This document shows positions 23,193 through 35,327 of a stretch of 64,000 nt of DNA, piece after piece (the first letter of the stretch is position 1; each line of letters starts with the position of its first letter). A program made the translations under genes and the position numbers. The DNA comes from Bombardia bombarda. Its lineage: Eukaryota; Ascomycota; Sordariomycetes; Sordariales; Lasiosphaeriaceae. The stretch lies in assembly GCA_030512295.1 (NCBI GenBank), contig JAULSR010000001.1, positions 8,207,001 through 8,271,000 on the forward strand. Direction: 5' to 3'. Below the pieces are notes generated by a model that worked only from the letters and a program-made list of their open reading frames with translations, ran no database searches and was not told the origin of the DNA.

Positions 23193-24085
23193 TCAGGCGT
23201 CAGGCGCAGCGGGCACGAGTCTTTGCATGAGATACTCGACCTCGACCTCTTTGGTCAAGGGAATGACAAAATCCTCGTACATGGCCACGACGGCATCCAC
23301 ATTAATCTTTGCCTGGTCGCCCGCATCGGCACCAAGCGAGGGGTCGGTGCCGTACGTCTGGGCCTTGAGCTTGAGGCGCTCCAGCACCTTTAGCTCGACC
23401 GCCTTGTTGGTGATGGCGTCGCCAATGCCGCCGCGGTCGCCGGCCTCGATGAGGCGGGTGAAGCGCTCCGTCTCGGACTGGAACTTGCTCTCGGCGACGA
23501 ACTTGCCAAAGTGTATGCGGCGCGACAGGGCCTGGAGGCAGGCGATATCGCACGTGGCTGAGGAGCCGTAGTTCTCCTGCGACACGCCGCGGTCGCCGTG
23601 GCCAAAGTCGGGGCAGACCTTGGGCAGGAAGCGCTCCGTGTAGAAGGACTTGATCTTGTCGTTGACGTTGACGTCGTTGGGGTACAGCACGCGCGGGTAG
23701 TTGAGCGACTCGAGGATGGGCTTCTGCACGGCGGCGGGGAAGAAGGGGTACTCGTCGGGCGACTCGTAGCGGCGGATCAGCGACTGGAGGCGCTCCTGCT
23801 CCGTCAGGTACCAGTCCATGAAGCTGAGGTTGCTGTCGGGGATGGGCACAGCGCCTGGGATGTAGATGTTCTTGTTGAGCGGGAACTGGACGCGCTCGAT
23901 GAGGTGGAAGGTGATTGTGTCCTCGAGGCGACTATATTCATGAGCCAACCTGTCTTTTTTTTTTTTTTTTTTTGCCTGTCTTTACTGTTCTGGGAGCTTG
24001 TGACTTAGACTCACATCAGCTGGTATCGGATCGCCGAGAGGTCTAATGCCTTGGACGCGTCCGAGAGGTCGATGATTGAATCCAT
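23193..24085 (-). CDS. ARO7: Chorismate mutase (AroQ, eukaryotic type)
   Basis: This enzyme converts chorismate to prephenate, the first committed step to phenylalanine and tyrosine. Two exons on the minus strand, 24085-24015 and 23949-23193, give 275 residues, all-helical in this family. The opening MDSIIDLSDASKALDLSAIR and the segments EDTITFHLIERVQFPLNKNI and YGSSATCDIACLQALSRRIH are characteristic of fungal Aro7, including the helix that forms the regulatory dimer interface (Trp activation, Tyr inhibition in yeast). The first codons come from a small exon that is easily missed. The intron carries a run of 19 A just upstream of its 3' splice site. The enzyme is probably cytosolic, as no targeting peptide is seen. 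Confidence 0.96.
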
Positions 24086-25070
24086 CTTGAATCCGCGATT
24101 CCTTCTTTCCTTCGTTCGATTTGTTCTTTTTCACGTTGACGCGGGGTAGGTAGGGTAGTTGGTGTACTAGGTAGTAGCGTATACCGAGGGATGTATGTGA
24201 GAAGGTGAGGATCCAGGAAATTCGCAATTGCTGGAATAGGTGAGGAGGGGATGGTATTTTAAGGCCCTTCTCACGTTACAAGACGTCTGACCCGAACTTC
24301 GCATATGCCTACTTCGGTATTTAAGGGTGTCAGCGTCCGAAGACCGGACGGGAACTGAGATGCATTCAATATCCCGAGCTCCGCCATCGTGGTAGTAACT
24401 GCCCTTCATCCTGCACGGTAACATTATTCCAATCCTGGGTACTGGAAACGGGATTGGGGGGGGGGGTTATCTTGGCATGGAGCTCGAGTCGCGCTAGAGG
24501 CCGCCACCAAAAAATTGTGAAGAATGACGCGGGCACATGGGCGGCAGGGGGCCAGGGAGCCAGAGGGTCAAGCAATTGCCAGGGCACCGAGTTAGCGACA
24601 ACCCGGCAACCCCACCACCACTCCTTCGGTAGAGTGCTTCTGCCTCAGAGGACAGCTTAAACCAGCCAATGCCAGCCCCTGTCGCCCCTGCGCGAACATC
24701 TCTCTCCAATTGAATCAAGGACGACGGAAACCCTGCAGCCCAGCAGCAGGAGCAGCAGCAGCAGCCTCGAGTGTGCTTCCGTGTCGCGTGGCTTGCAGCC
24801 GTTTCTCAACACACCTTGTTGCATCGAGTCCCGCTGGAACTTGAACTTGGTGTGTGGGTTGCAGCACCTGGTTTAAGTCGACCGCAGCTTTCGCCGCGAC
24901 ATTTTTACCTATCCATCCGCGCACCGCATCATCGCAACTTCGAGCGACAACACGGGCGATACAACAACACCATCAATCCTTCATCTGCTGGTGACGTAGC
25001 CGAATTTCGACCGCCTGGCCGCTGGAAGAATAAAAGACAAGGGCATCACTAACCCCCCCGGTGCCGACGC
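24086..25070. other. Divergent region ARO7 / MDV1
   Basis: This is the shared promoter region. It contains a run of nine G near 24457-24465 and CAG-rich sequence at 24745-24770. No supported gene. Confidence 0.45.
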
Positions 25071-27293
25071 ATGGCCGGCTCCGGGAACCAGAATGCTTTC
25101 CAGGACGGTCCGTCGCTGGAAGACGATTCCTCCGTTATTTCTGTGAGCTTGGATCCCATACCCCAGCCCCCAAACCCTCTCCCCCAGTATGCACAGTTAC
25201 GTAGTCGAAACACACAGACTGATTGCGGACAAAAACAACGGCAGACGCGAGGGCTCGAGGCATTCGGCCGCAAAGTAACGACGACGGCGAGCCACCTGAT
25301 GGGCCCCCTGGATCCCACAACGCACCCCCACTACCAGAGCGCTATGAGCGAGGTTCAGAAGCAGTTGCGGCGGCCCAACCTGCAGCGCAGCATGTTCTCC
25401 ATGGCGCGCACCACCCCGACCGACATGGTGCGGTCCAAGCTGTCGACCAAGGAGATCCAGTCGCGCGCGCTGTCGTACGTGCCCGAGGAGCTCCTCAAGA
25501 ACATACCCGAGGACGAGAACACCTTTTCGCTATTCCAGGGCTTCCAGGCCAGCTTCCCCGACTTCACCGAGGACGGCAAGAAGCATAGGCGGCGCGTCTC
25601 GCGCGGCAGGAAGCTCCTCGAGGACACGTCCCCGACGCACCCAAACAGCCCGCACGCGGTGCAGAAGCTGCGCAAGGAGAAGGCGTCCATGATACACCAG
25701 CTCGAGATGCTGAGCATCCGCAAGAACATGGCCAGCAGCGAGATCCGCGAGATCGACAACAAGATGGCCAACCTGGCGGGCATGCGCAAGATTGTGCTCG
25801 ACAGGTTGGCTGGCTTGGAGCAGGAGGAGGCGCTGATGGAGCATGAGAGTAAGGATGCCCTTTTTTGCTCTATTTCTGTCCATACTATTAATTACCTTGA
25901 ATTTTACTGACGGGCTCTATCCAGTTGTCGAGGTGGAAGGCAGGCTAGAAGAGGCACAAGAACTTGCCGATGAGGCGGAATCTATCGCCATGCAGACCCC
26001 CACAAAGTCAGACGACGACATGGCGTCTGAAAGGGGGGATTCGGCTGGCTTCATGTCGCAGTCCATCTACGAAAAACTGCCCTCCGCCTCCAGCACGCCA
26101 TCCAAGACCAAGAAGCCCCGGAACGTACGGCGGAAATCCATGCCGATCCTGCACGAGCACTTTGAACCGGGCACCATGATCCGCTCCTTCCGCGCGCACC
26201 AGGACAACATCACGGCCCTCGACTTCGACGCCCCCTTTGGCCTGATGGTCTCGGCGGCCATGGACGACTCGGTGCGCGTCTGGGACCTGAACGCAGGGCG
26301 CTGCATCGGCATGCTGGAGGGCCACACGGCCTCGGTGCGCACGCTGCAGGTCGAGGACAACATCCTGGCGACGGGCTCGATGGACGCGACGATCCGGCTG
26401 TGGGACCTGAGCAGGGCGCACTACGACCCGCAGGGCAGCCAGTTCGGCAAAGACGAGGAGGACGACGGGATCGCGTTTGAGAACCCCGACGACCAGCCGG
26501 TGGACCCGCCGGCGGGGAGCATGTCGGACTGCCCGCTCATCACGCTGTCGGCGCACCTGGACGAGATCACGGCGCTGCACTTCAAGGACAAGACGCTCGT
26601 CTCGGGCTCGGCGGACAAGACGCTCCGGCAGTGGGATCTGGAGCGGGGGCGATGCGTGCAGACGCTGGATGTCATGTGGGCGGCGGCGCAGGCGTCGGCC
26701 ATGTCGGCGGGCGACAGCACGTGGCGGCAGACGAGCCGCGCGTCGGACGCGTCGGCGGACTTTGTGGGCGCGCTGCAGGTTTTCGAGTCGGCGCTGGCGT
26801 GTGGCACGGCGGATGGCATGGTGAGGCTGTGGGATTTGCGGAGTGGACAGGTGCATCGCAGTTTGGTGGGCCATACGGGGCCGGTCACTTGCTTGCAGTT
26901 CGATGATGTGCATTTGGTGACGGGGAGTTTGGATAGGAGTATACGGGTGAGAGGAATCCCCCCTTTTCATTTCTTTTAAGGTTGAGGATTCACATGCTGA
27001 TTATGTGGGGACTGTAGATTTGGGATCTGAGGACAGGTTCAATCTACGACGCATACGCATACGAGCACGGCATCACCAGCATGATGTTTGACACGCGGCG
27101 CATCGTCTGCGCGGCGGGCGAGGATGTGGTCAAGGTGTACGATAAGGTGGAGGGGCGGCACTGGGACTGCGGGGCCGGCATCGCCGAGGCGGAGGGGGCC
27201 AAGACGCCGGCGATTGTGGAGCGCGTGCGCATACGCGACGGGTACATGGTAGAGGGCCGGGGCGACGGCGTCGTCGGTGTTTGGACTTGTTAA
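25071..27293 (+). CDS. MDV1: Mitochondrial division protein Mdv1/Caf4 (WD40)
   Basis: This adaptor links outer-membrane Fis1 to the dynamin Dnm1 in mitochondrial fission. The exons are 25071-25848, 25925-26946 and 27018-27293, giving 691 residues. The N-terminal third is the helical Fis1-binding region (PEELLKNIPEDENTFSLFQG), followed by a coiled coil at about 205-285 (LRKEKASMIHQLEMLSIRKN onward). A Ser/Lys-rich linker follows, and a WD40 propeller runs from about residue 344 to the end, with WD-type motifs such as VRVWDLNAG, IRLWDLSRAH, LRQWDLERG and VRLWDLRSG. The acidic insert between the second and third blades (about 425-460) is common in filamentous fungi. The third exon continues the last blades and was joined through GTGAGA and TAG. 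Cytosolic and peripheral at mitochondria by family knowledge. Confidence 0.95.
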
Positions 27294-28360
27294 GATTAGA
27301 AAATTTTGGTAGACGATGACCGACTGACTCTGTAGAATATGACGCAAACAAATATTTTGGATGGGATAGGCTATGAATATGTCGCATTATGTATGGTACG
27401 GTGTGGTAACTGGACTGGGCTCTTTATACATATAAGTTGTATTGGATTTTTGAACTTGCTGTTAGGGGTTGTTTGTGTACATCAGGGGTTTGGTGTCATT
27501 GCCTACGGGGTGTGTAACCGTAGTGTCTGGGTAACACGGCATGAGATAAGTGTTGAGCCGCACGCGGGTGAATGTAGAAAGACCGAGAGGTCGAATAAGG
27601 AAGGACCAAGTTCGTAGATGAATGTGGACAAGCCGGGCTCTATATACCGAAAGATGAGCTTTGGAAGAGAGGAGGCTTTACCTCGAGGAAGTATAAACCC
27701 CTCTCGAGTTCTCATTTCGTGTTCGCTCCTCTCTTTCGCCCTTGACTTCTCACCTAAACTCGGCTTGCTTCCACATCCATCCATCTATCTTCTTCAGCTC
27801 GGTGCCCTTCCCGAAATTATCGGCATCCCGCCCGCGACTATATGCTACTCTTTTGTTGGTTTATGAAAAGCAATAATTGTGGCTGTGAGCTGCCTCTTCG
27901 CTTTTTAATATCGATTTTTTTTTAGAGGGGCATGGATAGGTAAATAGTATTCGTCATCTAGGAAACGAACCGAACCGACCGGACAATGAGATTTCCAAGT
28001 GCTCTTAACTCCTGGAGGGCCGGGGCTCACCGATGCGCGGGATGCATGGGACGCCGGAAATCCGGGCTTCTTAGGCTCCTTATCCCCATGTACGTACTAT
28101 ACATACGATGACTTTTGCATCAGGGTGGGTACCGTGTAATTATTAATGAGAATTATGTCCGAGTCTCCGTTAGTTATCCGTACTGGCAGCTACTGCAGGT
28201 CCCGGTCTGATGGGGCAAGTGATGTAAGCTAGCAATCGCATGTTGTGTCACCAAAAGTTCGGTGTTTATCGGCGATAAGCTGTCGAACTTTTTATATGTT
28301 TGATAGTGCTAGATCTAGGTAGCGAATTGATGCTGCCACTGGCAATTGTGCCCAGAAGCT

Positions 28361-28368
28361 TGACGTCA
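28361..28368. promoter_or_regulatory. Perfect CRE/ATF palindrome TGACGTCA
   Basis: An exact 8-base palindrome bound by ATF/CREB-type bZIP factors in fungi. It lies 900 bases upstream of the aldo-keto reductase start. Function is inferred from sequence only. Confidence 0.35.
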
Positions 28369-29030
28369 CTTCAGCAAACTCCAGTCACGACGAATACGGT
28401 ACCATCAATTAACCTTGCAAAGAGAAGGTCGAATGGTCGAACCATGTTGAATGCTGGTGACTTTACTTCATAACCGCCAATGGGCTTGGGAGGGGAAGAA
28501 GGAAACCAAAGGAGGCATGGGGAGGGGGAGACTGATAACCTTTGCCGGGACTTGCTGCCCCCCGAGCCCCCGCCATGGTGTGGTGGTGGGCGGGTGGTCA
28601 CGGTAGATGGACTAATCAAAATAAATGCAACCAGCTTCAACGACCGACCCCTCTCCCCAAAAAGTCCAGACCGGAGTAAACTAGGTACCGTATAAGCAGT
28701 GGAGATAGGTAGAAATGGCAAATATACTACTGGACTACTACTGCCTGTCATTGGTCTGCATTTTCTTATCTCCGCCTGCATAATGTACAGTACCTCTGCA
28801 TGGATGATGCAGCTTCCGTCCGTTCTTGTCTTGTTGTCATCCATTATAGGTTGACCGTTTGGGGGGAGGCGGGGCATACGACAAGGGGGAAGAATGGACG
28901 ACGTAGTCCTCATGGTGTGCCTTCGGCTTCTCTTTCCAGAAGTACCTTAGGTAATTGCCAGTGGTGAGCTAAGGTAGAATGCCTACGTACATACACCGTA
29001 CAACTGCTTGCGGTAGCCGTGACTGTGACG

Positions 29031-29036
29031 TATAAG
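29031..29036 (+). promoter_or_regulatory. Candidate TATA element of the reductase gene
   Basis: TATAAG lies 230 bases upstream of the start codon, directly preceded by a TGACG half site. Confidence 0.35.
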
Positions 29037-29265
29037 AGTTTCGCTCCTCCCTCTCAAGCCTTTGTCCCACTCTCGCACCCAGCATCGCGCCTGCCTCGGT
29101 TGACTTATACAACCCCTCTTAGCTATTCATTTATATTTTGGATATTCCGTTTACAACACAAGGTTTTTAAAAAGACAGCTTCATCTTCGCCCTCCTTCTC
29201 AAACCCAACCGAAAATAGCAGCCTCAGGGAGAATTGCAGTTGCGTTCAGAGCAACAGCCGCAAGA

Positions 29266-30722
29266 ATGTCTGTCCTTCCCATGGCTCCCCCGGCCAAGAG
29301 CCCGCTGGCTCGATACCGGTTGCTGTCGCCGTCGGCATCCGTTCGTGTGAGCCCGCTGTGCCTTGGCGCCATGAACTTTGGCAATGCCTGGTGAGTTGTT
29401 TCCGTTAGCTCGCTGAGAAGCACAGCTGAGCGCATACTAACTAGGCTGTGATCTGAAAAGGAAGGATTACATGGGACCCTGTGATCAAAAGACCACTGAG
29501 GGTATCCTGGACTTTTTCTATGAAAATGGAGGTATGAGTTATTTCACTTCTTGCTTATCATTTCTTTCTCCCCTTAAAGCTGAGACTGGATATGCAACTG
29601 ACAATCCTGTCCATTTGTGAATTCGTGCAGGCAACTTCATCGATACCGCCAACAACTACCAGTTTGAAGAGTCTGAGACGTGGATTGGCGAGTGGATGAA
29701 GAAGCGCGGAAACCGGGACGAGATGGGTGAGATTCAATTGTCTATGTTAGCGAGATGAGTGAGAGAGACGGCGAGCTGATGTGACAACTTGACCATGAAA
29801 TGCAGTTATTGCTACCAAGTACACGACCAACTACAGAGCTGGCCATGGCGACACGCAGATCATGGCAAACTTCACGGGAAACAGCACCAAGAGCATGCAT
29901 GTTTCGGTACAGGCCAGTCTGAAGAAGCTGCAGACAGATTACATTGACCTTGTCAGTAATCCCTTTTCACCTCCCTTTTCTTTTTCTTCACTGTGACTAA
30001 CACTTACACAGCTCTACGTCCACTGGTGGGACTTCTCCACCTCCATCCCCGAGCTCATGCAGTCCCTCAACAACCTCGTCACCTCGGGCAAGGTCCTCTA
30101 CCTCGGCATCAGCGACACCCCCGCCTGGATCGTCAGCAAGGCCAACCAGTACGCGCGCGACCACAACCTGCGCCCCTTCAGCGTCTACCAGGGCCGCTGG
30201 TCCGCCGCCTCGCGCGACTTTGAGCGCGAGATCATCCCCATGTGCCGCGACGAGGGCATGGGCATCGCCCCCTGGGGCGCCCTCGGCGGCGGCAGCTTCA
30301 AGACCGAAGAGCAGCGCAAGGCCGGCGCCGGCCGCAAGAACCCGCCCTCTGAGGCCCAGATCAAGACCAGCCAGGCCCTCGAGGTGATTGCCAAGCGCAA
30401 GGACACCATCATCACGAGCGTCGCGCTCGCCTACGTCATGCACAAGGCCCCCTACGTGTTCCCCATCGTCGGCGGCCGTAACACGGACCATCTCAAGGGC
30501 AATATCGAGGCGCTCAAGCTGCGTCTGTCGGAGGAGGACATTGCCGAGATTGATGGCGCCGTGCCGTTTGATCTCGGCTTTCCGCACAACTTTATGTATC
30601 TTGGCGAGAAGCCGCCGGCGAACCCTGCTGATGTGTGGTTGCTGGGCATGGCGGGCACGTATGACTATGTGCCGATCCCGAAGCCGATCTCATCTCCTGA
30701 AGCTGGGGAGGAGAGCAAGTAA
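29266..30722 (+). CDS. Aldo-keto reductase (norsolorinic acid reductase-like subgroup)
   Basis: This is an NADPH-dependent oxidoreductase of the aldo-keto reductase superfamily, nearest to the yeast Aad / fungal NorB-type subgroup. Five exons, 29266-29390, 29461-29531, 29631-29726, 29806-29951 and 30012-30722, give 382 residues. Catalytic residues are visible: Asp and Tyr in DTANNYQ, Lys in ATKYTTNY and His in LYVHWWDF. Cofactor-binding elements near the C-terminus include VGGRNTDHLKGNIEAL. The fourth intron uses an unusual GTCAGT donor, the only choice that keeps frame with LYVHWWDF. Such enzymes occur in toxin clusters, but no cluster genes surround this one, so a general aryl-alcohol/aldehyde role is as likely. 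The substrate cannot be predicted. Confidence 0.92.
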
Positions 30723-31608
30723 GGGGGGTATATCCGCGAAGGGGGTTAGGGGGAAATGATGATGATATTGGGGGGAAGTGGAGATGGAGAAATCTTACTC
30801 CATTTGACCGGACACAGAGCTATCTAGGAAGATGCAGGAAGCCATCTCTTGATTTACCTCTGATGGGGCATGGTGAGAAGCTCAAAATACTCAACTCACA
30901 AGACAACAAGCTATGCTATCAGTTCACATATAGTGAGAATGTAATCTATCTTGCATTGATGCAAACTGCCTTCTTCTTGGTGTTAACCAAGATTCTATTT
31001 GATGTTGGAAAAAGCGCAGGTAAGTAACTTCTCTTTGCTATATAATTCACCGCTTTTTATTTCCGCCGCACTCAGCCCCTTATTCGCATTATTCACACCT
31101 ATGTAACGGGCTTGAGTCAACCAGATCATGAAATGCACACCTTTACAGCTATACATGTGTACATCATAGCATTCCGCTTAAACGAGCATTGTGCTTACTC
31201 CTTGGCCTTTCCAATCTCGGTTATATAGGTTTATATGTCTGTCTGGGTGTAAATTTGCATCATTCAGTACGATTCCTGAGCAGCAATAAATAGGCTTATG
31301 CCCCCCCCAAAAAAGGGATGAGAAACCCCCCCAAAAAAAGGTTCAAGGTACCGTATAATTAACATGGCTACTTCCTACACACTGTGATACACCCACACTC
31401 TACTGTACGCACGTCCGTACGTAGGCATGCACTGCGCTCGCAGTCACGGAAAAGGTCATCTTTCCACTTCCCACAGCCCTGACGACCCCTTTCTCTCATC
31501 CTCTTTCTTCCGTTCTCTTTCTCTTCTAGATATACACACATCCAGATGTAGCAACCCTCACAGAAGAACCAGAAACCAACAAAATCCAACCCCAACCCCA
31601 GTCACCAA
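30723..31608. other. Convergent intergenic, reductase to CAP
   Basis: This contains the 3' UTRs of both neighbours. Two similar poly-C/poly-A strings (CCCCCCCCAAAAAAGGG-like) lie near 31302 and 31327. No gene is supported. Confidence 0.45.
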
Positions 31609-33511
31609 TCAACCAGAATGACTAACAATCTCATTCACCAAATCCCCCTTGTCCTCATCAAAATACGAGCACAGCTGCGACGGCAGCGGCACCTCCTTGT
31701 AGTCGTCCTCCTTAGTCGAGAAGATATTCAGGTTAATATTCGCCGACTTGCTCGAGTAGACGCGTGTGGCGGTGCTCTCCTTGCTAAAGTAGAGCTGGGC
31801 GCCGTCGATCTGGTCCATCAGCACCGACGGGATGGTGCCCAGGACCTGCAGGGCGAGGTTCTGGCACTTGACGGCGTCGACGCTCGAGACGAGCGAGTCG
31901 ATGACGAGCGACAGGCGGCTGGTGTTGTCGATGGTGATGGCGTTGGCCTTGCCCTTGATGACGATGGTGCAGTTGGAGCACCGGCTGATGAGGATCGAGT
32001 GCGAGATGGAGGCGTCGACCTCGATGGGCTCGGTGGTATCTTTGTCAAAGTTTTCCTGTTTTTGTGGGTGAGCGAGGTGTGACATGTATGGAGAGAGGTG
32101 AGAAATGCCTACAATCGTCCACTTGTTCCCGTCGAGCTCCATCTTTGGCGGCTTCTTGGCGCGCATGCTCTCGGGCTTGGGCTTCCTCGCCGGCGCAGGG
32201 CTCTTGCCCCTAGCAGAGCCCCCTCCTTCCCGCTCAGCGACAACGGACCCGGCGCGCAGAGATGGGTTCTTGTGCGTCATCTCGGACTTGTCCACCTTTC
32301 TAAGACCCTTCGTGACCGCCTCGCCCTTGTTAAGTTCGGAGAACACGGCGCCGAGACCGCCTGCTGCGGTCGGTTCCGCCTTTTGCTCGTTGATCTGGAG
32401 GATGGGCGGCGGGCCCGGCGGCGGAGGCGGAGGGGGAGGAGGACCGCCCGCGGCGAACGCAGGAGGTGAAGAGAGCGACTTGGCCACCTCCTGTGCCGGA
32501 AGCCCCTTGGGGTTCCACGGGATGCCGTGTGCGAAATACGTCTTGATATATTCGGCGAGGTCGCGGAATATCTGATAGAAGGACTGCAGCCACTCGACCT
32601 GTTGGGGATCCCTGTTTATTTTACTAGGTTAGAACAGGTGGTTCACAAAGTGCGATACAGGCAGGTAGGTAAGTAGGTGTGAACGGACTTGTCCTTGTAG
32701 GCCTTGAGCACCTTATTCCCGTAATACTGGGCCGAACTAAGGCCCTCCTCGACGTGCTTGTAGGGCCTGGCGTCGACGGTGACCCAGCTGAGGATGAACA
32801 TGCCATCGTTGACGGCGGTTATCTGGTCCGACTGCGAGCCCCGATTTGATTCCTTGATGCTGGAGATGTCGAGCATTGCGTTGGAGATGGGTTTCAAGAG
32901 CTCTTGGTAGACCTTCATGTCGTTGCCGCTCATCTCGAGCTTCTTGGATTTGGTGGTGATGAGCAGGAACCTGCGCATCGCTTGGAAGCCCTTGAGGACC
33001 GCGGCGGCCTTGAGAAAGGGAAAAAGAGAGGTGGTCAATGTTTGTCTATCTGATCGTGATCCGCCGGGAGGGGGGGCATACCTGTTCGGCTATAGGACCA
33101 CCTATCGCTTTGCTGTTCTTAACATATTTGACGACAGTCTGTTCGATAAAGGCGTCGAACTCCTCGATGGACTCGGGGACGGGCTCTTGGGGAGGCATCT
33201 TGGGTGCCGGCGGGCCGATCGAGGCCGGGGCGGGAGTGGAAAGAGTCGAGGCGAGGGACCGGGGCGAGGCCAGGGTCTGCTGGAGAGCCGGGACGGCCTG
33301 CGGGAGCTCGATGGTAGAAGTTGCGATGTCCTCGAGGCGAAGGGTGGCGGCCTCGAGCCTACGCATCAGGTTAGCCCCATATGACATTGCGGTTGCTCTT
33401 GCTGTTTCTGTTTGTGGCTCTATTTCTAGTCGGAAGAGAAGTCGCAATCGGCCGGTGGACCACGCACCTCTTAATGAGGGTCGTAAGGTTATGCATATTG
33501 TTAGCAGCCAT
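31609..33511 (-). CDS. SRV2: Adenylyl cyclase-associated protein (CAP/Srv2)
   Basis: CAP recycles cofilin-bound G-actin and, through its N-terminus, binds adenylyl cyclase. Five exons on the minus strand, 33511-33468, 33358-33082, 33008-32689, 32611-32113 and 32055-31609, give 528 residues, about the length of yeast Srv2. The N-terminal helix (MAANNMHNLTTLIKRLEAAT, then LRLEDIA) is the cyclase-binding/oligomerisation segment. The helical folded domain follows at about 100-230. A proline tract of nine consecutive Pro lies near residue 270 and binds profilin or SH3 partners. A WH2-like segment follows (LRKVDKSEMTHKNPSLR), and the beta-helical CARP domain runs to the end. The third intron has a rare GTCCGT donor. 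A TATA-like element lies upstream at 33713. Confidence 0.96.
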
Positions 33512-35327
33512 GCTGGCCGGGTGGGGAGGCAGGCGCTGGTGCCGAGGAAAGAGCGCCCACGGCGTAAAGAAGGTTATCTCGCGCGAGGAGATGGAGCTGG
33601 TGGCTCAATTAAGCGCAAGCCTTTAAGCTAACTGAAAGCAGGAGATGGATTCCGGCAAAGACAAAGTGGTTGATTCGGTAGAAGGCAGGTAGGTAGGAAA
33701 GTTGCCAGTGATTATTTATAAGTCCTTAGGTACGAAGTAGTAGGCATAAAACGGGATGATGATGATGTTGTTGGGAGCACTTTTCTGACAGCTTGGGGAT
33801 GATCACCTACGACAACGTCGAACCCCTGAGCTGCAAAACGCTTAAGCCGTGCGCTGCACAGCGCCTGCCCGCTTGTGGCCATCGCACAGCGGGTCGACGA
33901 CAGGTGCTCCCGTCACTGCCCGCCGCTGCCCGCCGCTTCATCCCAGCAACAAACCCCCGTCCCACGTTTCGGCCAACCAATCCCCGTTCGTTTTGCTTGG
34001 CTAGCCCCTGCACACATGCGGCAGGCACGTCTAACAGCAAACCCGACTCCCCGAATACCGGGCTTACCTACGAATGTCCATTAAAGAATCGTTGATGCCT
34101 GACTGAGGCAACAGCCAGTTGCATATTCTTTCGCAACGAAAAAACTTGTATACGTATAGAACGTAATGGCTTAAGCTGGATGCCTAGAAGCTATGTAACT
34201 CCTAGCTGACGCGGCTTTCTTCAACGGCTTTCACAGGATGTCGATAAGTGCTACCTGCCCAGAGAGGTGGATGCGAAGAAGTACAGAATAGGTAGGTCCA
34301 ACCCATGGGGAGGTGCAGTAGTAGCAGCAGCCAGTAATGTGTTCGAGACCACTGTAAGATATCCGTTATTATTCCAAAACTAGTACCCAACATCTCCATG
34401 AACACTTACTCGTTAGTCTGCAAGGGACAAACCTAGGCTGCGTCACTGCAGCTAGTCGTGCTGTGTAGAAGGTACTGATGGGAAGGGCATAGCGCAATAA
34501 TTCTGACAACAAACAATCAGGTTACCCATCCCACTGAACAGTTGCTCATTGTACCCGCGCCTGCAGACCTGTCATGAGACGAGTCCCCCCCAGAAATTTA
34601 AGGCGACGGAAATAAAGTTCACTAACAGCGGGGCTATTGACGGCACGCAGCAGATTGAGATTGCGGAAGTTGGAAGGTGCGAGCCATGTCAAAGAAGAGG
34701 CAATGGAATAGGGTTCCATGTTGCCAGACTTATTGCTCCATGCTGTAGATATGCACAACGCCCAATGGAGCAAGTGTGGGCAGGCAGGCAGGCACCCCGC
34801 TCCAACACCGCCGCCCGCCGTTATTCAGGGCCAAGCGCAATCAATGCACACCTCAGGTCACTTCACCATGCCTAGACACTGTCACTTTCCAGACGACATA
34901 TTCAGCCTTGCTTGTCGTTTCATGCAAGAATACCCATTCGTACATGGATGCACGCACCACGCACCACCACGCGCCACGTTCGCTCGTTTGACGTTTTATT
35001 TTCTTTTGACGACATCCATTCGTTCTGACACCGCCCCCTCTAATGGATACCTTGCCTGGCCTGCCTTACCTCCCTAGTTGACCTTAGTTACTGGGCCTAA
35101 CCCACCCAGCACCGCCCTTTATCTCTTCATCTACATTCGTTATCTACACCGCAAGCAATGTGGTAAATCACCTTTTTACTCAGGTAGTTGTCTACTGCTA
35201 CTCTCACCACTTCTTTCGAGTCGTTCGAGTCATTTGCGAGTGAGTGACAGCGAATACTAGGTCGATAAGTGAATCACATCATCCACATCAAGTCAGACCA
35301 CCACCAGCCAAAATACTGGACATCAAC
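33512..35327. other. Divergent intergenic, CAP / Mak32-like
   Basis: This is a promoter region of about 1.8 kb between two genes transcribed apart. It has a TATA-like element for CAP at 33713-33720 and repeated GGTAGGTAGG motifs near 33688. No gene is supported. Confidence 0.45.
33713..33720 (-). promoter_or_regulatory. Candidate TATA box of CAP
   Basis: TATAAATA on the minus strand, about 200 bases upstream of the CAP start codon. Confidence 0.45.

Larger units (their letters stand above)
27294..29265. other. 2-kb intergenic, MDV1 to aldo-keto reductase
   Basis: No gene is supported. A perfect cAMP-response-type palindrome TGACGTCA lies at 28361-28368, and TGACG runs directly into a TATAAG element at 29026-29036 upstream of the reductase. 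The pyrimidine-rich stretch at 27700-27800 resembles a promoter but no coding region follows it. Confidence 0.45.

Noticed and set aside
26008..26970. A 320-codon minus-strand frame opposite MDV1
   Set aside because: Arg- and His-rich shadow of a WD40 coding exon with strong GC bias; no start context or motif.
28428..28445. GGTTCGACC on the minus strand, another B-box-like string
   Set aside because: Upstream sequence does not form acceptor or D arms; part of a small local inverted repeat.
29266..30722. Aldo-keto reductase as a sign of a mycotoxin cluster
   Set aside because: Neighbours are actin, mitochondrial and replication genes; no polyketide synthase, peptide synthetase, P450 or transporter is present in the window.
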